Origin: Pseudomonas sp. MYb118
GTDB lineage: Bacteria; Pseudomonadota; Gammaproteobacteria; Pseudomonadales; Pseudomonadaceae
Direction: 5' to 3'
Assembly (NCBI RefSeq): GCF_040947875.1
Contig: NZ_JBFRXN010000003.1
Span: 806,001 to 870,000, forward strand
DNA: 64,000 nt
Shown: positions 29,932-39,592 of the stretch, piece after piece
Layout of the letters: each line of letters starts with the position of its first letter
Numbering within the stretch: the first letter of the stretch is position 1
The notes under the pieces: model-generated
Database searches by the model: none
What the model was told of the DNA's origin: nothing
What the model saw: only the letters and a program-made list of their open reading frames with translations
Position numbers and translations under genes: made by a program

Positions 29932-31059
29932 TTAAAGATTGCGCGAAATGACCATGCGCTGAATGTCGCTGGTGCCTTCGTAAATCTGGCACACCCGCAC
30001 GTCGCGGTAGATGCGCTCCAGCGGGAAGTCGTTCAGGTAACCGTATCCGCCCAGGGTTTGCAATGCCGCCGAGCAGACCTTCTCGGCCATTTCCGAGGCG
30101 AACAGCTTGGCCATCGAGGCTTCCACCAGCGCCGGTTTGCCGCTGTCACGCAGGGCCGCCGCGTAATGCACCATCTGCCGGGCGACAGCGATCTGGGTGG
30201 CCATGTCGGCGAGGCGGAAGGCTACCGCCTGGTGTTCGATGATCGGTTTGCCGAAGCTCTCGCGCTCACGGGCATAATCCCGGGCCGCTTCGAACGCGGC
30301 GCGGGCCATGCCCACCGATTGCGAGGCGATGCCCACGCGGCCGCCTTCGAGGTTGGCCAGGGCGATCTTGTAGCCCTCACCTTCCTCGCCCAAACGGTTG
30401 GCCACTGGCACCTTGACGTTTTCGAAGAGGATCTGGCAGGTGTCCGAGGCGTGCTGGCCGAGCTTGTCCTCGACCCGTGCCACGCTGTAGCCCGGTGAAT
30501 CGGTGGGCACGATCAGCGCGGTGATCCCGCGTTTGCCGGCACTCGGGTCGGTCACCGCGAACACGATCACCACCCCGGCGTTCTGCCCGGAGGTGATGAA
30601 CTGCTTGCTGCCGTTGAGCACATAGTGATCGCCTTCCAGGCGTGCGCGGGTCTTCAGGCCGCTGGCGTCGGAACCGGCCTGGGGTTCGGTCAGGGCAAAG
30701 GCACCGAGCATGACACCGCTGGCCAGAGGCTTGAGGAAACGCTCCTTCTGGTCATCGTTGCCGTAGTTGAGGATCGGCACGCAACCCACCGAGTTGTGCA
30801 CGCTCATGATGGTCGAGCAGGCGCCGTCGCCCGCGGCGATTTCTTCCAGGGCCATGGCGTAGGCCAGGTAACCGGTGTCGCAACCGCCCCACTGCTCCGG
30901 CACCAGCATGCCGAAGAAGCCAAGCTCAGCCATCTCGCCGATGGCTTCCTTGGGGAAACGATGCTCGCGGTCCCACTCGGCGGCGAAGGGTTTCAGCCGC
31001 TCCTGGGCAAACTGCCGGGCGGCGTCGCTGATTTGTTGTTGTTCGTCATTGGGGATCAT
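29932..31059 (-). CDS. Acyl-CoA dehydrogenase, probable short/branched-chain type
   Basis: A 375-residue FAD enzyme with [32 protein letters not shown] ([15 protein letters not shown]) and the catalytic base E361 in [12 protein letters not shown]. Its sequence [20 protein letters not shown] and overall length fit short-chain or 2-methyl-branched acyl-CoA dehydrogenases. Within the cluster it would oxidise 2-methylbutyryl-CoA to tiglyl-CoA and hand electrons to ETF. A REPIN separates it from the upstream thiolase gene but both are on the same strand and likely the same transcript. Confidence 0.87.
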   Translation of the reverse strand: MIPNDEQQQISDAARQFAQERLKPFAAEWDREHRFPKEAIGEMAELGFFGMLVPEQWGGCDTGYLAYAMALEEIAAGDGACSTIMSVHNSVGCVPILNYGNDDQKERFLKPLASGVMLGAFALTEPQAGSDASGLKTRARLEGDHYVLNGSKQFITSGQNAGVVIVFAVTDPSAGKRGITALIVPTDSPGYSVARVEDKLGQHASDTCQILFENVKVPVANRLGEEGEGYKIALANLEGGRVGIASQSVGMARAAFEAARDYARERESFGKPIIEHQAVAFRLADMATQIAVARQMVHYAAALRDSGKPALVEASMAKLFASEMAEKVCSAALQTLGGYGYLNDFPLERIYRDVRVCQIYEGTSDIQRMVISRNL

Positions 31060-31106
31060 GACTGGTCCTTAAAATTTCGTACAAATTCTGAAAACACCGC
31101 TGCCCC

Positions 31107-31197
31107 CTGTAGGAGCGAGCTTGCTCGCGATGAGGCCCGGTCAGTCGACACAGCGTTGAATGACACACCGCAATCGCGAGCAAGCCCGCTCCCACAG
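31107..31197. repeat. REPIN inside the branched-acid operon
   Basis: Forward REP 31107-31131 and reverse REP 31173-31197. The core ends in TGAATGACACACCGCA, shared with the REPIN at 50621. It lies between the thiolase and dehydrogenase genes, within an apparent operon, and may reduce expression of the two distal genes or stabilise the proximal part of the mRNA. Confidence 0.9.
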
Positions 31198-31212
31198 GGG
31201 TAGGTGTTTACC

Positions 31213-32400
31213 TCAGGCGAGGCATTCCACCGCCATCGCCGTCGCTTCGCCGCCACCGATGCAGATCGCCGCGACGCCGCGCTTCAGGCCTTTCTGGCGC
31301 AGGGCCGAGAGCAGGGTCACGAGAATGCGCGCGCCGGAGGCGCCGATCGGGTGGCCGAGGGCGCAGGCGCCGCCGTGTACGTTGAGTTTTTCGTGGGGGA
31401 TTTCCAGGTGGGTCATCGCCGCCATGCCGACCACGGCGAAGGCTTCGTTGATTTCCACCAGGTCCACTTCATTCAGCGACCAGCCGGTTTTCTTCAGCAG
31501 CTTCTTGATCGCGCCAATCGGTGCCACCGGGAACAACCCCGGAGTGTCAGCGAAAGCCGCGTGGCCGTGGATCACCGCCAGGGCCTTGAGGCCGCGCTTG
31601 TCCGCTTCGCTGCGGCGCATCAACACCAGCGCGGCGGCACCGTCGGAAATCGAACTGGAGTTGGCTGCCGTCACGGTGCCGCCCTCACGGAACGCCGGTT
31701 TGAGCGAAGTGATCTTGTCCAGCTTGGCCTTCGGCGGCTGTTCGTCGTTGCTGATCAGCACCTGCTCCTTGCCGAACGTCACGGTCAGCGGGACGATTTC
31801 GTCTTTGAAACTGCCGTCCTTGATCGCCTGCTGCGCGCGGGTGGTCGAGGCGATGGCGAATTCATCCTGGGCCTGGCGGGTGAAGCCGTTGGTTTCGGCG
31901 CAGTCCTCGGCGAAGGTGCCCATCAGGCGGCCCTTGTCGTAGGCGTCTTCCAGGCCATCGAGGAACATCGAGTCGAGCACGCGGCCATGGCCCATGCGAT
32001 AACCGCTGCGGGCGCGGTCCAGCAAGTACGGCGCGTTGGACATGCTTTCCATGCCGCCAGCGATCACCACCTCGGCACTGCCGGCCAGCAGCATGTCGTG
32101 GGCCAGGATCGCCGCTTCCATGCCGGAACCGCACATCTTGTTCAGGGTGGTGCAGCGGGTCGATTTATCCAGACCGGCGCCCAACGCCGCCTGGCGGGCC
32201 GGCGCCTGGCCGAGACCGGCCGGCAGTACGCAGCCCATCAGCACTTCGTCGACGCTATCGGTGGCGACGCCGGCGCGCTCGACCGCCGCGCGAATCGCCG
32301 CAGCGCCCAGTTGCGGCGCGGTCAGGCTCTTGAGTTCGCCCTGGAAGCCGCCCATCGGGGTGCGCACGGCGCTGACGATAACGATTGGGTCGTTGTTCAT
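31213..32400 (-). CDS. Acetyl-CoA acetyltransferase (thiolase)
   Basis: A 395-residue degradative thiolase. The nucleophile is C90 in LNKMCGSGMEA, the active-site His is H350 in CALGHPIGASGARI, and the second cysteine is C380 in AAICIGGGEA. It cleaves 3-ketoacyl-CoA; in this cluster 2-methylacetoacetyl-CoA would give propionyl-CoA and acetyl-CoA. It lies 11 bp after the SDR gene on the minus strand. Confidence 0.92.
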   Translation of the reverse strand: MNNDPIVIVSAVRTPMGGFQGELKSLTAPQLGAAAIRAAVERAGVATDSVDEVLMGCVLPAGLGQAPARQAALGAGLDKSTRCTTLNKMCGSGMEAAILAHDMLLAGSAEVVIAGGMESMSNAPYLLDRARSGYRMGHGRVLDSMFLDGLEDAYDKGRLMGTFAEDCAETNGFTRQAQDEFAIASTTRAQQAIKDGSFKDEIVPLTVTFGKEQVLISNDEQPPKAKLDKITSLKPAFREGGTVTAANSSSISDGAAALVLMRRSEADKRGLKALAVIHGHAAFADTPGLFPVAPIGAIKKLLKKTGWSLNEVDLVEINEAFAVVGMAAMTHLEIPHEKLNVHGGACALGHPIGASGARILVTLLSALRQKGLKRGVAAICIGGGEATAMAVECLA

Positions 32401-32411
32401 GACAAATCCTC

Positions 32412-33173
32412 TTACTTGGCGGCCATGCGCAAGGCGCCGTCGAGACGGATCACCTCGCCGTTGAGCATGCTGTTTTCAATGATATGCCGCACCAGCGCGG
32501 CGTACTCGTCCGGCTTGCCCAGGCGCGGCGGGAACGGCACGCCGGCGGCCAGGGAATCGCGCACTTCCGGGGTCATCCCGGCCATCATCGGCGTTTCGAA
32601 AATGCCCGGGGCGATGGTCATCACACGGATGCCGAAGCGCGCCAGTTCGCGGGCGGCGGGCAAGGTCAGACTGACAATCGCGCCCTTGGACGCGGCGTAG
32701 GCCGCCTGGCCGATCTGGCCGTCATAGGCCGCCGCCGAGGCGGTGTTGATGATCACGCCGCGCTCGCCATCGGCATCCGGCTCGGTTTCAGCGATGGCCT
32801 GCGAGGCCAGGCGCAGCATGTTGAAGCTGCCGATCAGGTTGACGTTGATCACCTGGCTGAAGCTGCCCAGCGCGTGCGGGCCGTTCTTGCCGAGGATCTT
32901 TTCGCCGCGCACGATGCCGGCGCAGTTGACCAGCCCATTGAGGCCGCCAAAGGCTTTGACCGTGGCCTGCACCGCCGCTTCCGCGGCGGCTTCGTTACTG
33001 ATGTCGGCCACCACGCTCTGCGCGCCGAGACGTTCGGCCTGGGCCGCGACGGCCTCGGCGTTCATGTCCACCAGCATCACTTTGGCGCCGGCGGCCACCA
33101 GCATCTGCGCCGTGGCCGCACCGAGGCCGGAAGCGCCGCCGGTGACGAGAAAAACCTTGTTTTCGATCCGCAT
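32412..33173 (-). CDS. Short-chain dehydrogenase, 3-hydroxy-2-methylbutyryl-CoA dehydrogenase-like
   Basis: A 253-residue SDR. The NAD site is [11 protein letters not shown] (11-21), with D36 in VMLVDMN choosing NAD; N83 of NCAG, and the catalytic set S146, Y159, K163 (YAASKGA) are present. The start [20 protein letters not shown] and the phrase [20 protein letters not shown] closely follow the type II hydroxyacyl-CoA dehydrogenase (HSD17B10) family, which oxidises 2-methyl-3-hydroxybutyryl-CoA in isoleucine breakdown. The start at 33173 is preferred over the ATG one codon upstream because AAGGA is then 7 nt away. Confidence 0.88.
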   Translation of the reverse strand: MRIENKVFLVTGGASGLGAATAQMLVAAGAKVMLVDMNAEAVAAQAERLGAQSVVADISNEAAAEAAVQATVKAFGGLNGLVNCAGIVRGEKILGKNGPHALGSFSQVINVNLIGSFNMLRLASQAIAETEPDADGERGVIINTASAAAYDGQIGQAAYAASKGAIVSLTLPAARELARFGIRVMTIAPGIFETPMMAGMTPEVRDSLAAGVPFPPRLGKPDEYAALVRHIIENSMLNGEVIRLDGALRMAAK

Positions 33174-33190
33174 CATGGTTTCCTTGGATT

Positions 33191-34855
33191 TCAAGCTGAA
33201 ACGTTCTTCGCCGCGGCCTCTTGAGCCTTGGCGATTTCCTGGTTGCGCAAGATAAAGCGCTGCAATTTGCCGCTTGGGGTTTTCGGCAACTCGCTGACAA
33301 ATTCGATTTCACGGGGGTACGCATGCGCAGCCAGGCGCTTGCGCACGTGCTGGCGCAGTTCTTCGGCCAACTCCGGCGCGGCGCGGTACTGCGCGCTGAG
33401 CACCACAAAGGCTTTGACCAGTTCGGTGCGCTCCGGGTCCGGCTTGCCGACCACCGCCGCCTCGACCACGGCCGGGTGCTCGATCAAGGCGCTCTCGACG
33501 TCGAACGGGCCAACGCGATAGCCCGAGGTGGTGATCACGTCATCGCTGCGTCCGACGAAGCTGATGCTGCCGTCCGGGTTCCATTCCACGGTGTCGCCGC
33601 TCAGGTAGTAGTTGCCGACGAAGGCCTTGGTCGGCGCGCCTTCGTAACCGGCGAACCAGCACATCGGCGACTGGCTGCGGTCGATGGCGAGGATGCCGGG
33701 CTGGCCGACGCCCAGTTCCTGGTGATTGTCGTCCAGCACCACGATGCGGTGGCCCGGCGAGGCAAACCCGGCGGCGCCCAGGTGGATCGGGTGTTCCAGG
33801 CCATGGTGGTTGCACAGGACCATGCCCAGTTCGGTCTGGCCGTAGTGGTCGTGAATGACCACGCCGAGGTTGTCGGCAAACCAGCGGATCACTTCCGGGT
33901 TGAGCGGCTCGCCAGCGCTGCTGACGATGCGCAGCTTGCCCTTGATCGACCTGGCGAACTCGTTGCCCCCGGCGATCAGCAGCCGGTAGGCGGTCGGCGA
34001 CCCGGTGAGGTTGGTGATGCCATATTTGTTGATCACCCGGCAGGTGCTTTCCAGGGTGAAGGGGCCATCGTAGAAGGTGATCGGGTGGCCCATGCCCATG
34101 GGGCCGGTGACGCCGAAATAGATGCCGTAGGCCCAGCCCGGATCGGCGACGTTCCAGAACGCGTCCTCAGGGCGCAGGTCGACGGCGTCACGGGTGTAGC
34201 TCTGGAACGCGACAATCGCCTTGAGTGGCACCGACAGCGCCTTCGACGGCCCGGTGGTGCCCGAAGTGAACATCAGCAGGAACGGGTCTTCGCCCGTCAG
34301 CATGACCGGCGCGCATTCCGCGGAATAATTGGCCAGTTCGGCCCAGAAACTGAAATCGCCGCGCACGATGCCCTGGCCTTTCGGGCCGCCGACACTGACG
34401 ATGGTCGGGCAATCGGCGACTTCGGCGAGTTTCGGCCGGTTGACGGCATCGGTGACCACGACCTTGGCGCCGGAGCAGCCCAGGCGGTGCTCGATGGCCT
34501 TGGGCCCGAATGCGGTGAACAGCGGCTGATACACCGCGCCGACGCGCCAGGTGGCGAAGACGGTGATCAACAGCTCGATATTGCGCGGCAGCAGGCCGGC
34601 GACCTTGTCGCCCTTGCCCACACCCTGGGCCAGGAGGAAATTGGCGAAACGCGCGGCCTGCTCCTGCAACTCGCTGAAGGTGTACGTCGCGCTGGATCCG
34701 TCGCGACCCTCCCAGAACAAGGCGATGCGCCCGGGCAACGCATGCCGGTCGCAACACTCGACACAGGCGTTGAGGGCCGTCAGGTCACCCGCCAGTGCGG
34801 CGTCGACGGTGTGCTGATAATTGAACTGTGAGGTGGCAGACAAGTAATCGCGCAT
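33191..34855 (-). CDS. Acyl-CoA synthetase (AMP-forming)
   Basis: A 554-residue adenylating enzyme of the acetyl/medium-chain acyl-CoA synthetase type. The P-loop is [13 protein letters not shown] (about 195-207), the adenine-binding motif [11 protein letters not shown] and the acid-binding DHYGQTELG follow, and the hinge is [20 protein letters not shown]; the catalytic lysine is K530 in TPSGKLQR. It activates a short or branched carboxylic acid with ATP and CoA. As first gene of the minus-strand set it points to a free acid, such as 2-methylbutyrate or tiglate, as the growth substrate. The AraC gene lies about 200 bp upstream in the same direction. Confidence 0.87.
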   Translation of the reverse strand: MRDYLSATSQFNYQHTVDAALAGDLTALNACVECCDRHALPGRIALFWEGRDGSSATYTFSELQEQAARFANFLLAQGVGKGDKVAGLLPRNIELLITVFATWRVGAVYQPLFTAFGPKAIEHRLGCSGAKVVVTDAVNRPKLAEVADCPTIVSVGGPKGQGIVRGDFSFWAELANYSAECAPVMLTGEDPFLLMFTSGTTGPSKALSVPLKAIVAFQSYTRDAVDLRPEDAFWNVADPGWAYGIYFGVTGPMGMGHPITFYDGPFTLESTCRVINKYGITNLTGSPTAYRLLIAGGNEFARSIKGKLRIVSSAGEPLNPEVIRWFADNLGVVIHDHYGQTELGMVLCNHHGLEHPIHLGAAGFASPGHRIVVLDDNHQELGVGQPGILAIDRSQSPMCWFAGYEGAPTKAFVGNYYLSGDTVEWNPDGSISFVGRSDDVITTSGYRVGPFDVESALIEHPAVVEAAVVGKPDPERTELVKAFVVLSAQYRAAPELAEELRQHVRKRLAAHAYPREIEFVSELPKTPSGKLQRFILRNQEIAKAQEAAAKNVSA

Positions 34856-34998
34856 CGGCAGAATCCCTCTGTATTTTTATTAGGTTGGGGGAACCGTAAA
34901 AACCAGGGAAATACTCGCTCCGTGCGGGGTGACGGGCAATGGTCAAAGCTTTCAAGTTGGTTGACTGGTTTGGCCAAGGGTTGGGAACACCACCGTCC

Positions 34999-35023
34999 CT
35001 GTGGGAGCGGGCTTGCCCGCGAT
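34999..35023. repeat. Single REP element
   Basis: One forward REP with the GCGGGCTTGCCCGC stem variant lies between the AraC regulator and the synthetase gene, without an inverted partner nearby, so it is a solitary REP and not a REPIN. Confidence 0.88.
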
Positions 35024-35053
35024 GAGGCCGCCAGCCCTCACACAAAACTCGAT

Positions 35054-36070
35054 TCAATCCGCCTCATTCAAAATCAAACTCCGGTAATGCCCCGGGTTGG
35101 ACCCCGACCACTTGCGAAACGCCTTGTAGAACGAACTGGTGTCGGCAAACCCCAGCCGGGTGGCGATCTCGGCGAAGCTGATGCTCGGTTCCGCCAGCCA
35201 GACAATCGCCAGTTCCTTGCGCACGCTGTCCTTGAGCCCCTGATAGGTCTGCCCTTCTTCCGCCAGGCGCCGGCGCAGGGTCGAGGCCGACATGCACAGT
35301 TGCTGGGCCAGCGGCTCGGTTTCCGGCCACTGCTGCGCGGGCAGTTGCCGCAGGTCGTGCTTGATGCGGCTGGCCAGGCTCTGCGGGTCGCGGTACTTGA
35401 CCAGGATGTTCGCCGGCGCCTGGGCGAGGAAGCGCTTGAGTTCATCGCTGCTGCGCTTGATCGGCAGGTCCAGGCAGTCGGCCGAGAAGATCATCCGCGT
35501 GCGGGGCCGGTCGAAGCGCAGGTTTTCCGAGAACATCACCTGGTAGTCACCGCAGAAATCCGGCTGCGCGCAGCGCAGTTCGATGGCGAGGATGGGAATG
35601 CGTCGCCCGGCCAGCCAGCAGGCCACGCCGTGCACGATCATCCAGTAGGTGAAATAGGTGAAGGCGCGACGCGGTTCCTGCTCGTCTTCAAGCAGGACGA
35701 TCTCCGCCAGGCTTTGCTGGCGCACCAGTTGCGCCGGCAGGTGTTCGAGCATCAACGACAAAAATTCCAGGGCCGAGCCCAGGCCTGCCGCCAGGCTTGG
35801 CTGGATCATCGAACTGCGACACAGGAACGCCAGGCTCCCCGATTTGAGCTTGCGCGGGTCCATGCCGAAAAATTCATCATCGCGCCGCCGCGCCAGCAGC
35901 CGCCACAAACGTGCGTAAGCCGTGGCCGGGACGCGGGCGTCGGCGCAGTCGAGCAACGCCGGGTCGATGCCGACCTTGGTCAACACCTCAAAGGTGGCAG
36001 CCCCCGGCGCGCAGCTTTGCAGCAGCGCTTCGCGCACCAGTTGCATGGAAATGCTGTCTTTCTGCGACAT
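35054..36070 (-). CDS. AraC-family transcriptional regulator (OruR/Arabinose_bd type)
   Basis: A 338-residue regulator with an N-terminal effector domain of the Arabinose_bd (PF12625-like) type, about residues 20-210, recognised by VPATAYARLWRLLARRRDDE and VHGVACWLAGRRIPILAIEL. The C-terminal HTH pair is LCMSASTLRRRLAEEGQTYQ and ISFAEIATRLGFADTSSFYK followed by FRKWSGSNPGHYR. Such proteins activate neighbouring catabolic operons in response to an organic acid or amino acid. It is immediately upstream of, and codirectional with, the branched-acid operon and divergent from hscC, so it most likely controls the former. Confidence 0.87.
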   Translation of the reverse strand: MSQKDSISMQLVREALLQSCAPGAATFEVLTKVGIDPALLDCADARVPATAYARLWRLLARRRDDEFFGMDPRKLKSGSLAFLCRSSMIQPSLAAGLGSALEFLSLMLEHLPAQLVRQQSLAEIVLLEDEQEPRRAFTYFTYWMIVHGVACWLAGRRIPILAIELRCAQPDFCGDYQVMFSENLRFDRPRTRMIFSADCLDLPIKRSSDELKRFLAQAPANILVKYRDPQSLASRIKHDLRQLPAQQWPETEPLAQQLCMSASTLRRRLAEEGQTYQGLKDSVRKELAIVWLAEPSISFAEIATRLGFADTSSFYKAFRKWSGSNPGHYRSLILNEAD

Positions 36071-36224
36071 TCAGCTCACTCAGATACCGGGGACGATCTG
36101 TCGGCCATCTTAGGCAGCGCGCCATAAAAAGCCAGCCTTGAGCCTGCCGATGGCTCAATAACCGGGGTTTGTGGCCGATAGGCTGGGGGCATGAATCCGT
36201 AAATGACCTGGAGTTGTAAGCGTT

Positions 36225-37928
36225 ATGATCGTCGGCATTGATTTGGGGACCACCAACAGCCTGGTTGCGGTGTGGCGCGAAGGCGCCGCCGAACTGGTGC
36301 CCAATGCGCTGGACAACCTGCTGACGCCCAGTGTGGTCGGGCTCGACGATGAAGGCCGGATACTGGTCGGGCTGGCCGCCAAGGAACGCTTGCAAACCCA
36401 CCCGCACCTGACCGCCGCGCTGTTCAAGCGGCACATGGGCAGCGCCCACGAGTTGCAACTGGGCCACCGGCGCTTCCGTCCGGAAGAGTTGTCGTCGATG
36501 GTGCTGCGCAGCCTCAAGGAAGATGTCGAACGCCGTTACGGTGAACCGGTTACCGAGGCGGTGATCAGCGTGCCGGCGTACTTCAACGATGCCCAGCGCA
36601 AGGCCACCAAGATCGCCGGTGAGCTGGCCGGGCTCAAGGTCGAGCGCCTGATCAACGAACCCACCGCTGCCGCCCTCGCCTACGGCCTGCACCAGCGCGA
36701 CGCAGCCAGTTCGTTCCTGGTCTTCGACCTCGGCGGCGGCACCTTCGATGTGTCGATCCTCGAGCTGTTCGATGGCGTCATGGAAGTGCGCGCCAGTGCC
36801 GGTGACAACTACCTGGGCGGTGAGGATTTCGACGATCTGCTGGTCCAGGCCTTCGTCGCCGCACAGGCCGGCAGCCAGGACCTGCCGCCCCTGACCGAAC
36901 CCGACATCGCCCATCGCCTGCGCCGCGAAGCCGAGCGCGTTCGCCATGCCCTGGGGCAGTCCGACAGTGCCACCTTCGTGCTGCGCCACGGCGACCGGCA
37001 ATGGCAGCAGGTGTTTACCCAGACCCAGTTGGCCGACCTCTACGGCCCGCTGCTCGCGCGCCTGCGCACGCCCATCGAAACCGCCCTGCGCGACGCGCGT
37101 ATTCGCCCCTCGGAACTGGACGAAGTGCTGCTGGTGGGCGGCACCACGCGCATGCCGCTGATTCGGCGGATGGTCGCCGGGCTGTTCGGGCGTTTTCCCT
37201 CGATCACCCTCAACCCCGATGAGTCGATTGCCCTCGGTGCCGCCGTGCAGGCCGCGCTCAAGGCGCGCGATGCGGCGCTGGAAGAAGTGGTGCTGACAGA
37301 TGTCTGCCCCTACACCCTCGGTATCGAAACCGCACTCAATGTCGGCGAAAGCGTGGAAGTCGGCCACTACACGCCGATCATCGAACGCAACAGCGTGGTG
37401 CCGGTCAGCCGGGTCAAATCGTTCAGGACCGTGCATGACCATCAGCGCCACGTGATCCTGCGCGTCTACCAGGGGGAAAGCCGCTGGGTGAAGGAAAACA
37501 TTCACCTGGGTGAAATGGAGATCGACGTCCCCATGGCGCCGGCCGGCGAGATCGAACTCGAAGTGCGCTTCACCTATGACAACAACGGCCTGCTGGAAGC
37601 CGAGACCCTGGTGTCGCGCACCGGTGAACGGCGCTCGCTGGTGATCGAGAACAACCCCGGCGTGCTCAGCCCCGAAGAGATCCAGGCGCGCCTGGCTTCC
37701 CTGGCGCAACTCAAGGTTCACCCGCGCGACCAGCAGGTCAACAGCCTGCTGACCGCGCGCCTCGAGCGCCTGTACCAGGAAAACCTCGGCGAGCTGCGCC
37801 AGCAGCTCGATCACATGGCCAACCGTTTCAAGCAGGTGCTCGACAGCCAGGATGACCGGGCCATCCGCGATTTGCGCGTGCAACTGATGCGCCAGCTCGA
37901 TGAGCTGGAACAGGGTGTGTGGCAGTGA
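36225..37928 (+). CDS. hscC: Hsp70-family chaperone HscC
   Basis: A 567-residue Hsp70 shorter than DnaK. ATPase motifs are IVGIDLGTTNSLVAVWREG (phosphate 1), LINEPTAAALAYGLH, FDLGGGTFDVSILEL (phosphate 2) and VLLVGGTTRMPLIRRMVAG (adenosine). The substrate domain begins after DVCPYTLGIET, and the C-terminal lid is reduced, as in HscC. HscC works with a dedicated J-protein, encoded next here, and has been linked to envelope or sigma70-associated stress in E. coli. A GGAG lies 13 nt before the ATG. Its stop overlaps the J-protein start region, so the two are coupled. It is divergent from the AraC gene. Confidence 0.93.
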   Translation: MIVGIDLGTTNSLVAVWREGAAELVPNALDNLLTPSVVGLDDEGRILVGLAAKERLQTHPHLTAALFKRHMGSAHELQLGHRRFRPEELSSMVLRSLKEDVERRYGEPVTEAVISVPAYFNDAQRKATKIAGELAGLKVERLINEPTAAALAYGLHQRDAASSFLVFDLGGGTFDVSILELFDGVMEVRASAGDNYLGGEDFDDLLVQAFVAAQAGSQDLPPLTEPDIAHRLRREAERVRHALGQSDSATFVLRHGDRQWQQVFTQTQLADLYGPLLARLRTPIETALRDARIRPSELDEVLLVGGTTRMPLIRRMVAGLFGRFPSITLNPDESIALGAAVQAALKARDAALEEVVLTDVCPYTLGIETALNVGESVEVGHYTPIIERNSVVPVSRVKSFRTVHDHQRHVILRVYQGESRWVKENIHLGEMEIDVPMAPAGEIELEVRFTYDNNGLLEAETLVSRTGERRSLVIENNPGVLSPEEIQARLASLAQLKVHPRDQQVNSLLTARLERLYQENLGELRQQLDHMANRFKQVLDSQDDRAIRDLRVQLMRQLDELEQGVWQ

Positions 37929-39592
37929 GTTGCTGGACCATCCTGGGGCTGGAAGCCGACGCCGATGCGCGCAGCATCAAACGCCAGTACGCCGCGCTGC
38001 TCAAGGTGCATCGTCCAGATGAAGATCCGAGCGCTTTTCAACGACTGCGCGAAGCCTACGAGCAGGCGATGGAGTGGAGTCGTCGCGCGCCGGTGATGGC
38101 CAGCGAGCCGGACGTTGAGGCGCATGGCACCCTGGAGACCGAGTTTGACGCCACGCCCGCCGGCCCGAATGCCGCGCAGCTGCGGGCGGCGCAGTTGCTG
38201 GAAGACCTGACGCCCGAGCAACTCGACCAGCGTCTGGCCCAGGCGCGCGTCTCCCATTGCACGAGGGAGTTCGAAGAACAGCTGCTGATGCTATGCCTGC
38301 AGCCACGAGATGACGCCATGTCGCTCGCCGACTGGGGCATGCAGCAGTTCAACTGGCTGACGATGTGGCAGCGCCAGGACCTGCCCGCCCACGCCCTCGA
38401 CTTGCTGGATCAAGCTTACGGGCAGGCGGTGAAGCAACGTCTGCGCGAGCAGTTGGACGCAGGCCTGGAGGACGCTTTCATTGCGAGCTTCCTGGCGCTC
38501 AAGCGTGCCGACTGGTTGCAACCCTTCGACCGGCACGAGTGGTTCAATACCACGCTGGCCCAGGTGCTGGTGGAGTCGCCGTTCTGGTCTTCGCAAGTGT
38601 TCGAAACCCTGTGCGAGCAGCAACATTGGAAACCGCAAAAAGGCCTGCCCGGACGTTGCCCGCAACCTTATTGGTCGATGCTGGAGGAACGCCACCCTTA
38701 TCAGGCCTTTCTCGACGAGCAGCGACAACTTGCCCGCGTGGATGATCACGACCCGAAAAGCCGGGCGGCGAAACTGTTTTTCACGCCGATGACCGCTGAC
38801 GAGCGCGCTGCGTTCGCCCGGCGCTTTTTTGCCCAGGACTGGAACGAGTGCCGCTTCCTCAGCGAGCGGGCCCGACGCGTGCACCCACAACTGTGTCGGG
38901 AGTTGCCTGACGCAGATCCGTACTTCTGGAAGGCACTGATGCCGACCTGGCCAACCTGGCAGGTCTACGTGGCGTTTATCGCCGCCGCGCTGGCCTGGGC
39001 CGCAGGCAGTGACGGTGGCAAGGCCGGCACGGTGTTCGAGGTTTACGCGCGAGCGATTCCCAGCGCCATCATGCTGACGATCATTGGCGCCTTCGTGCTG
39101 GCCTTGTGTCGTCGGGTAGCCGATCGACTCTGGCCGCTGGATGTACGCCTGAGCCGGTCGTTGACCCATCAGCTCAGTTTCAGAAAGCCGGCGCCCCTGT
39201 TGTTGAGGGATTTTGTTCCTTGCTGGCTCATGGCTGGGTTCACCGCAATCACGTGCGGCGCCGCCGCCCTGGCTGCCTATGCCGCGACACTGGTGGCGTT
39301 GAGTGCCCTGAGCCGCCTGCGATGGCCCTCGACCTGGCGTGTCTCGCTGCCCAGACCGCGGTTGCCGAAACTGTCGTCGGCCAAGTCGATTGTGTCGATG
39401 GTGCTGGTCATCGGCCTGACCGTACTGTTTTATGTGGTTGCCCGCAGCCAGTTGATGGGGCCTGACCAGGGCTTGCAGCCGATGGCCACCCGCGCTTGCA
39501 GCGGCACGCTGGACAGTCGCGTGCAATGCCGCCCGCCCGCCACGGCGCAACACTGGTATGGCGCGTCGAGCGCGGCGAAGGTGCGCCCATGA
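37919..39592 (+). CDS. Membrane-anchored J-domain co-chaperone of HscC
   Basis: A 557-residue protein. Residues 5-55 form a J-domain (SCWTILGLEADADARSIKRQ and YAALLKVHRPDEDPSAFQRL) with HRPD at 31-34 in place of the classic HPD, an insertion typical of DjlB/DjlC-like partners of HscC. The middle (90-330) is helical, with Trp-rich repeats such as MSLADWGMQQFNWL and EDWNECRFL-like segments. The C-terminal third has several membrane helices (about 340-360, 380-400, 440-480 and 487-507), so it should tether HscC to the inner membrane. Start is GTG at 37919 or 37925, overlapping the hscC stop. The stop overlaps the DUF3829 gene by ATGA. Confidence 0.85.
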   Translation: MAVSCWTILGLEADADARSIKRQYAALLKVHRPDEDPSAFQRLREAYEQAMEWSRRAPVMASEPDVEAHGTLETEFDATPAGPNAAQLRAAQLLEDLTPEQLDQRLAQARVSHCTREFEEQLLMLCLQPRDDAMSLADWGMQQFNWLTMWQRQDLPAHALDLLDQAYGQAVKQRLREQLDAGLEDAFIASFLALKRADWLQPFDRHEWFNTTLAQVLVESPFWSSQVFETLCEQQHWKPQKGLPGRCPQPYWSMLEERHPYQAFLDEQRQLARVDDHDPKSRAAKLFFTPMTADERAAFARRFFAQDWNECRFLSERARRVHPQLCRELPDADPYFWKALMPTWPTWQVYVAFIAAALAWAAGSDGGKAGTVFEVYARAIPSAIMLTIIGAFVLALCRRVADRLWPLDVRLSRSLTHQLSFRKPAPLLLRDFVPCWLMAGFTAITCGAAALAAYAATLVALSALSRLRWPSTWRVSLPRPRLPKLSSAKSIVSMVLVIGLTVLFYVVARSQLMGPDQGLQPMATRACSGTLDSRVQCRPPATAQHWYGASSAAKVRP

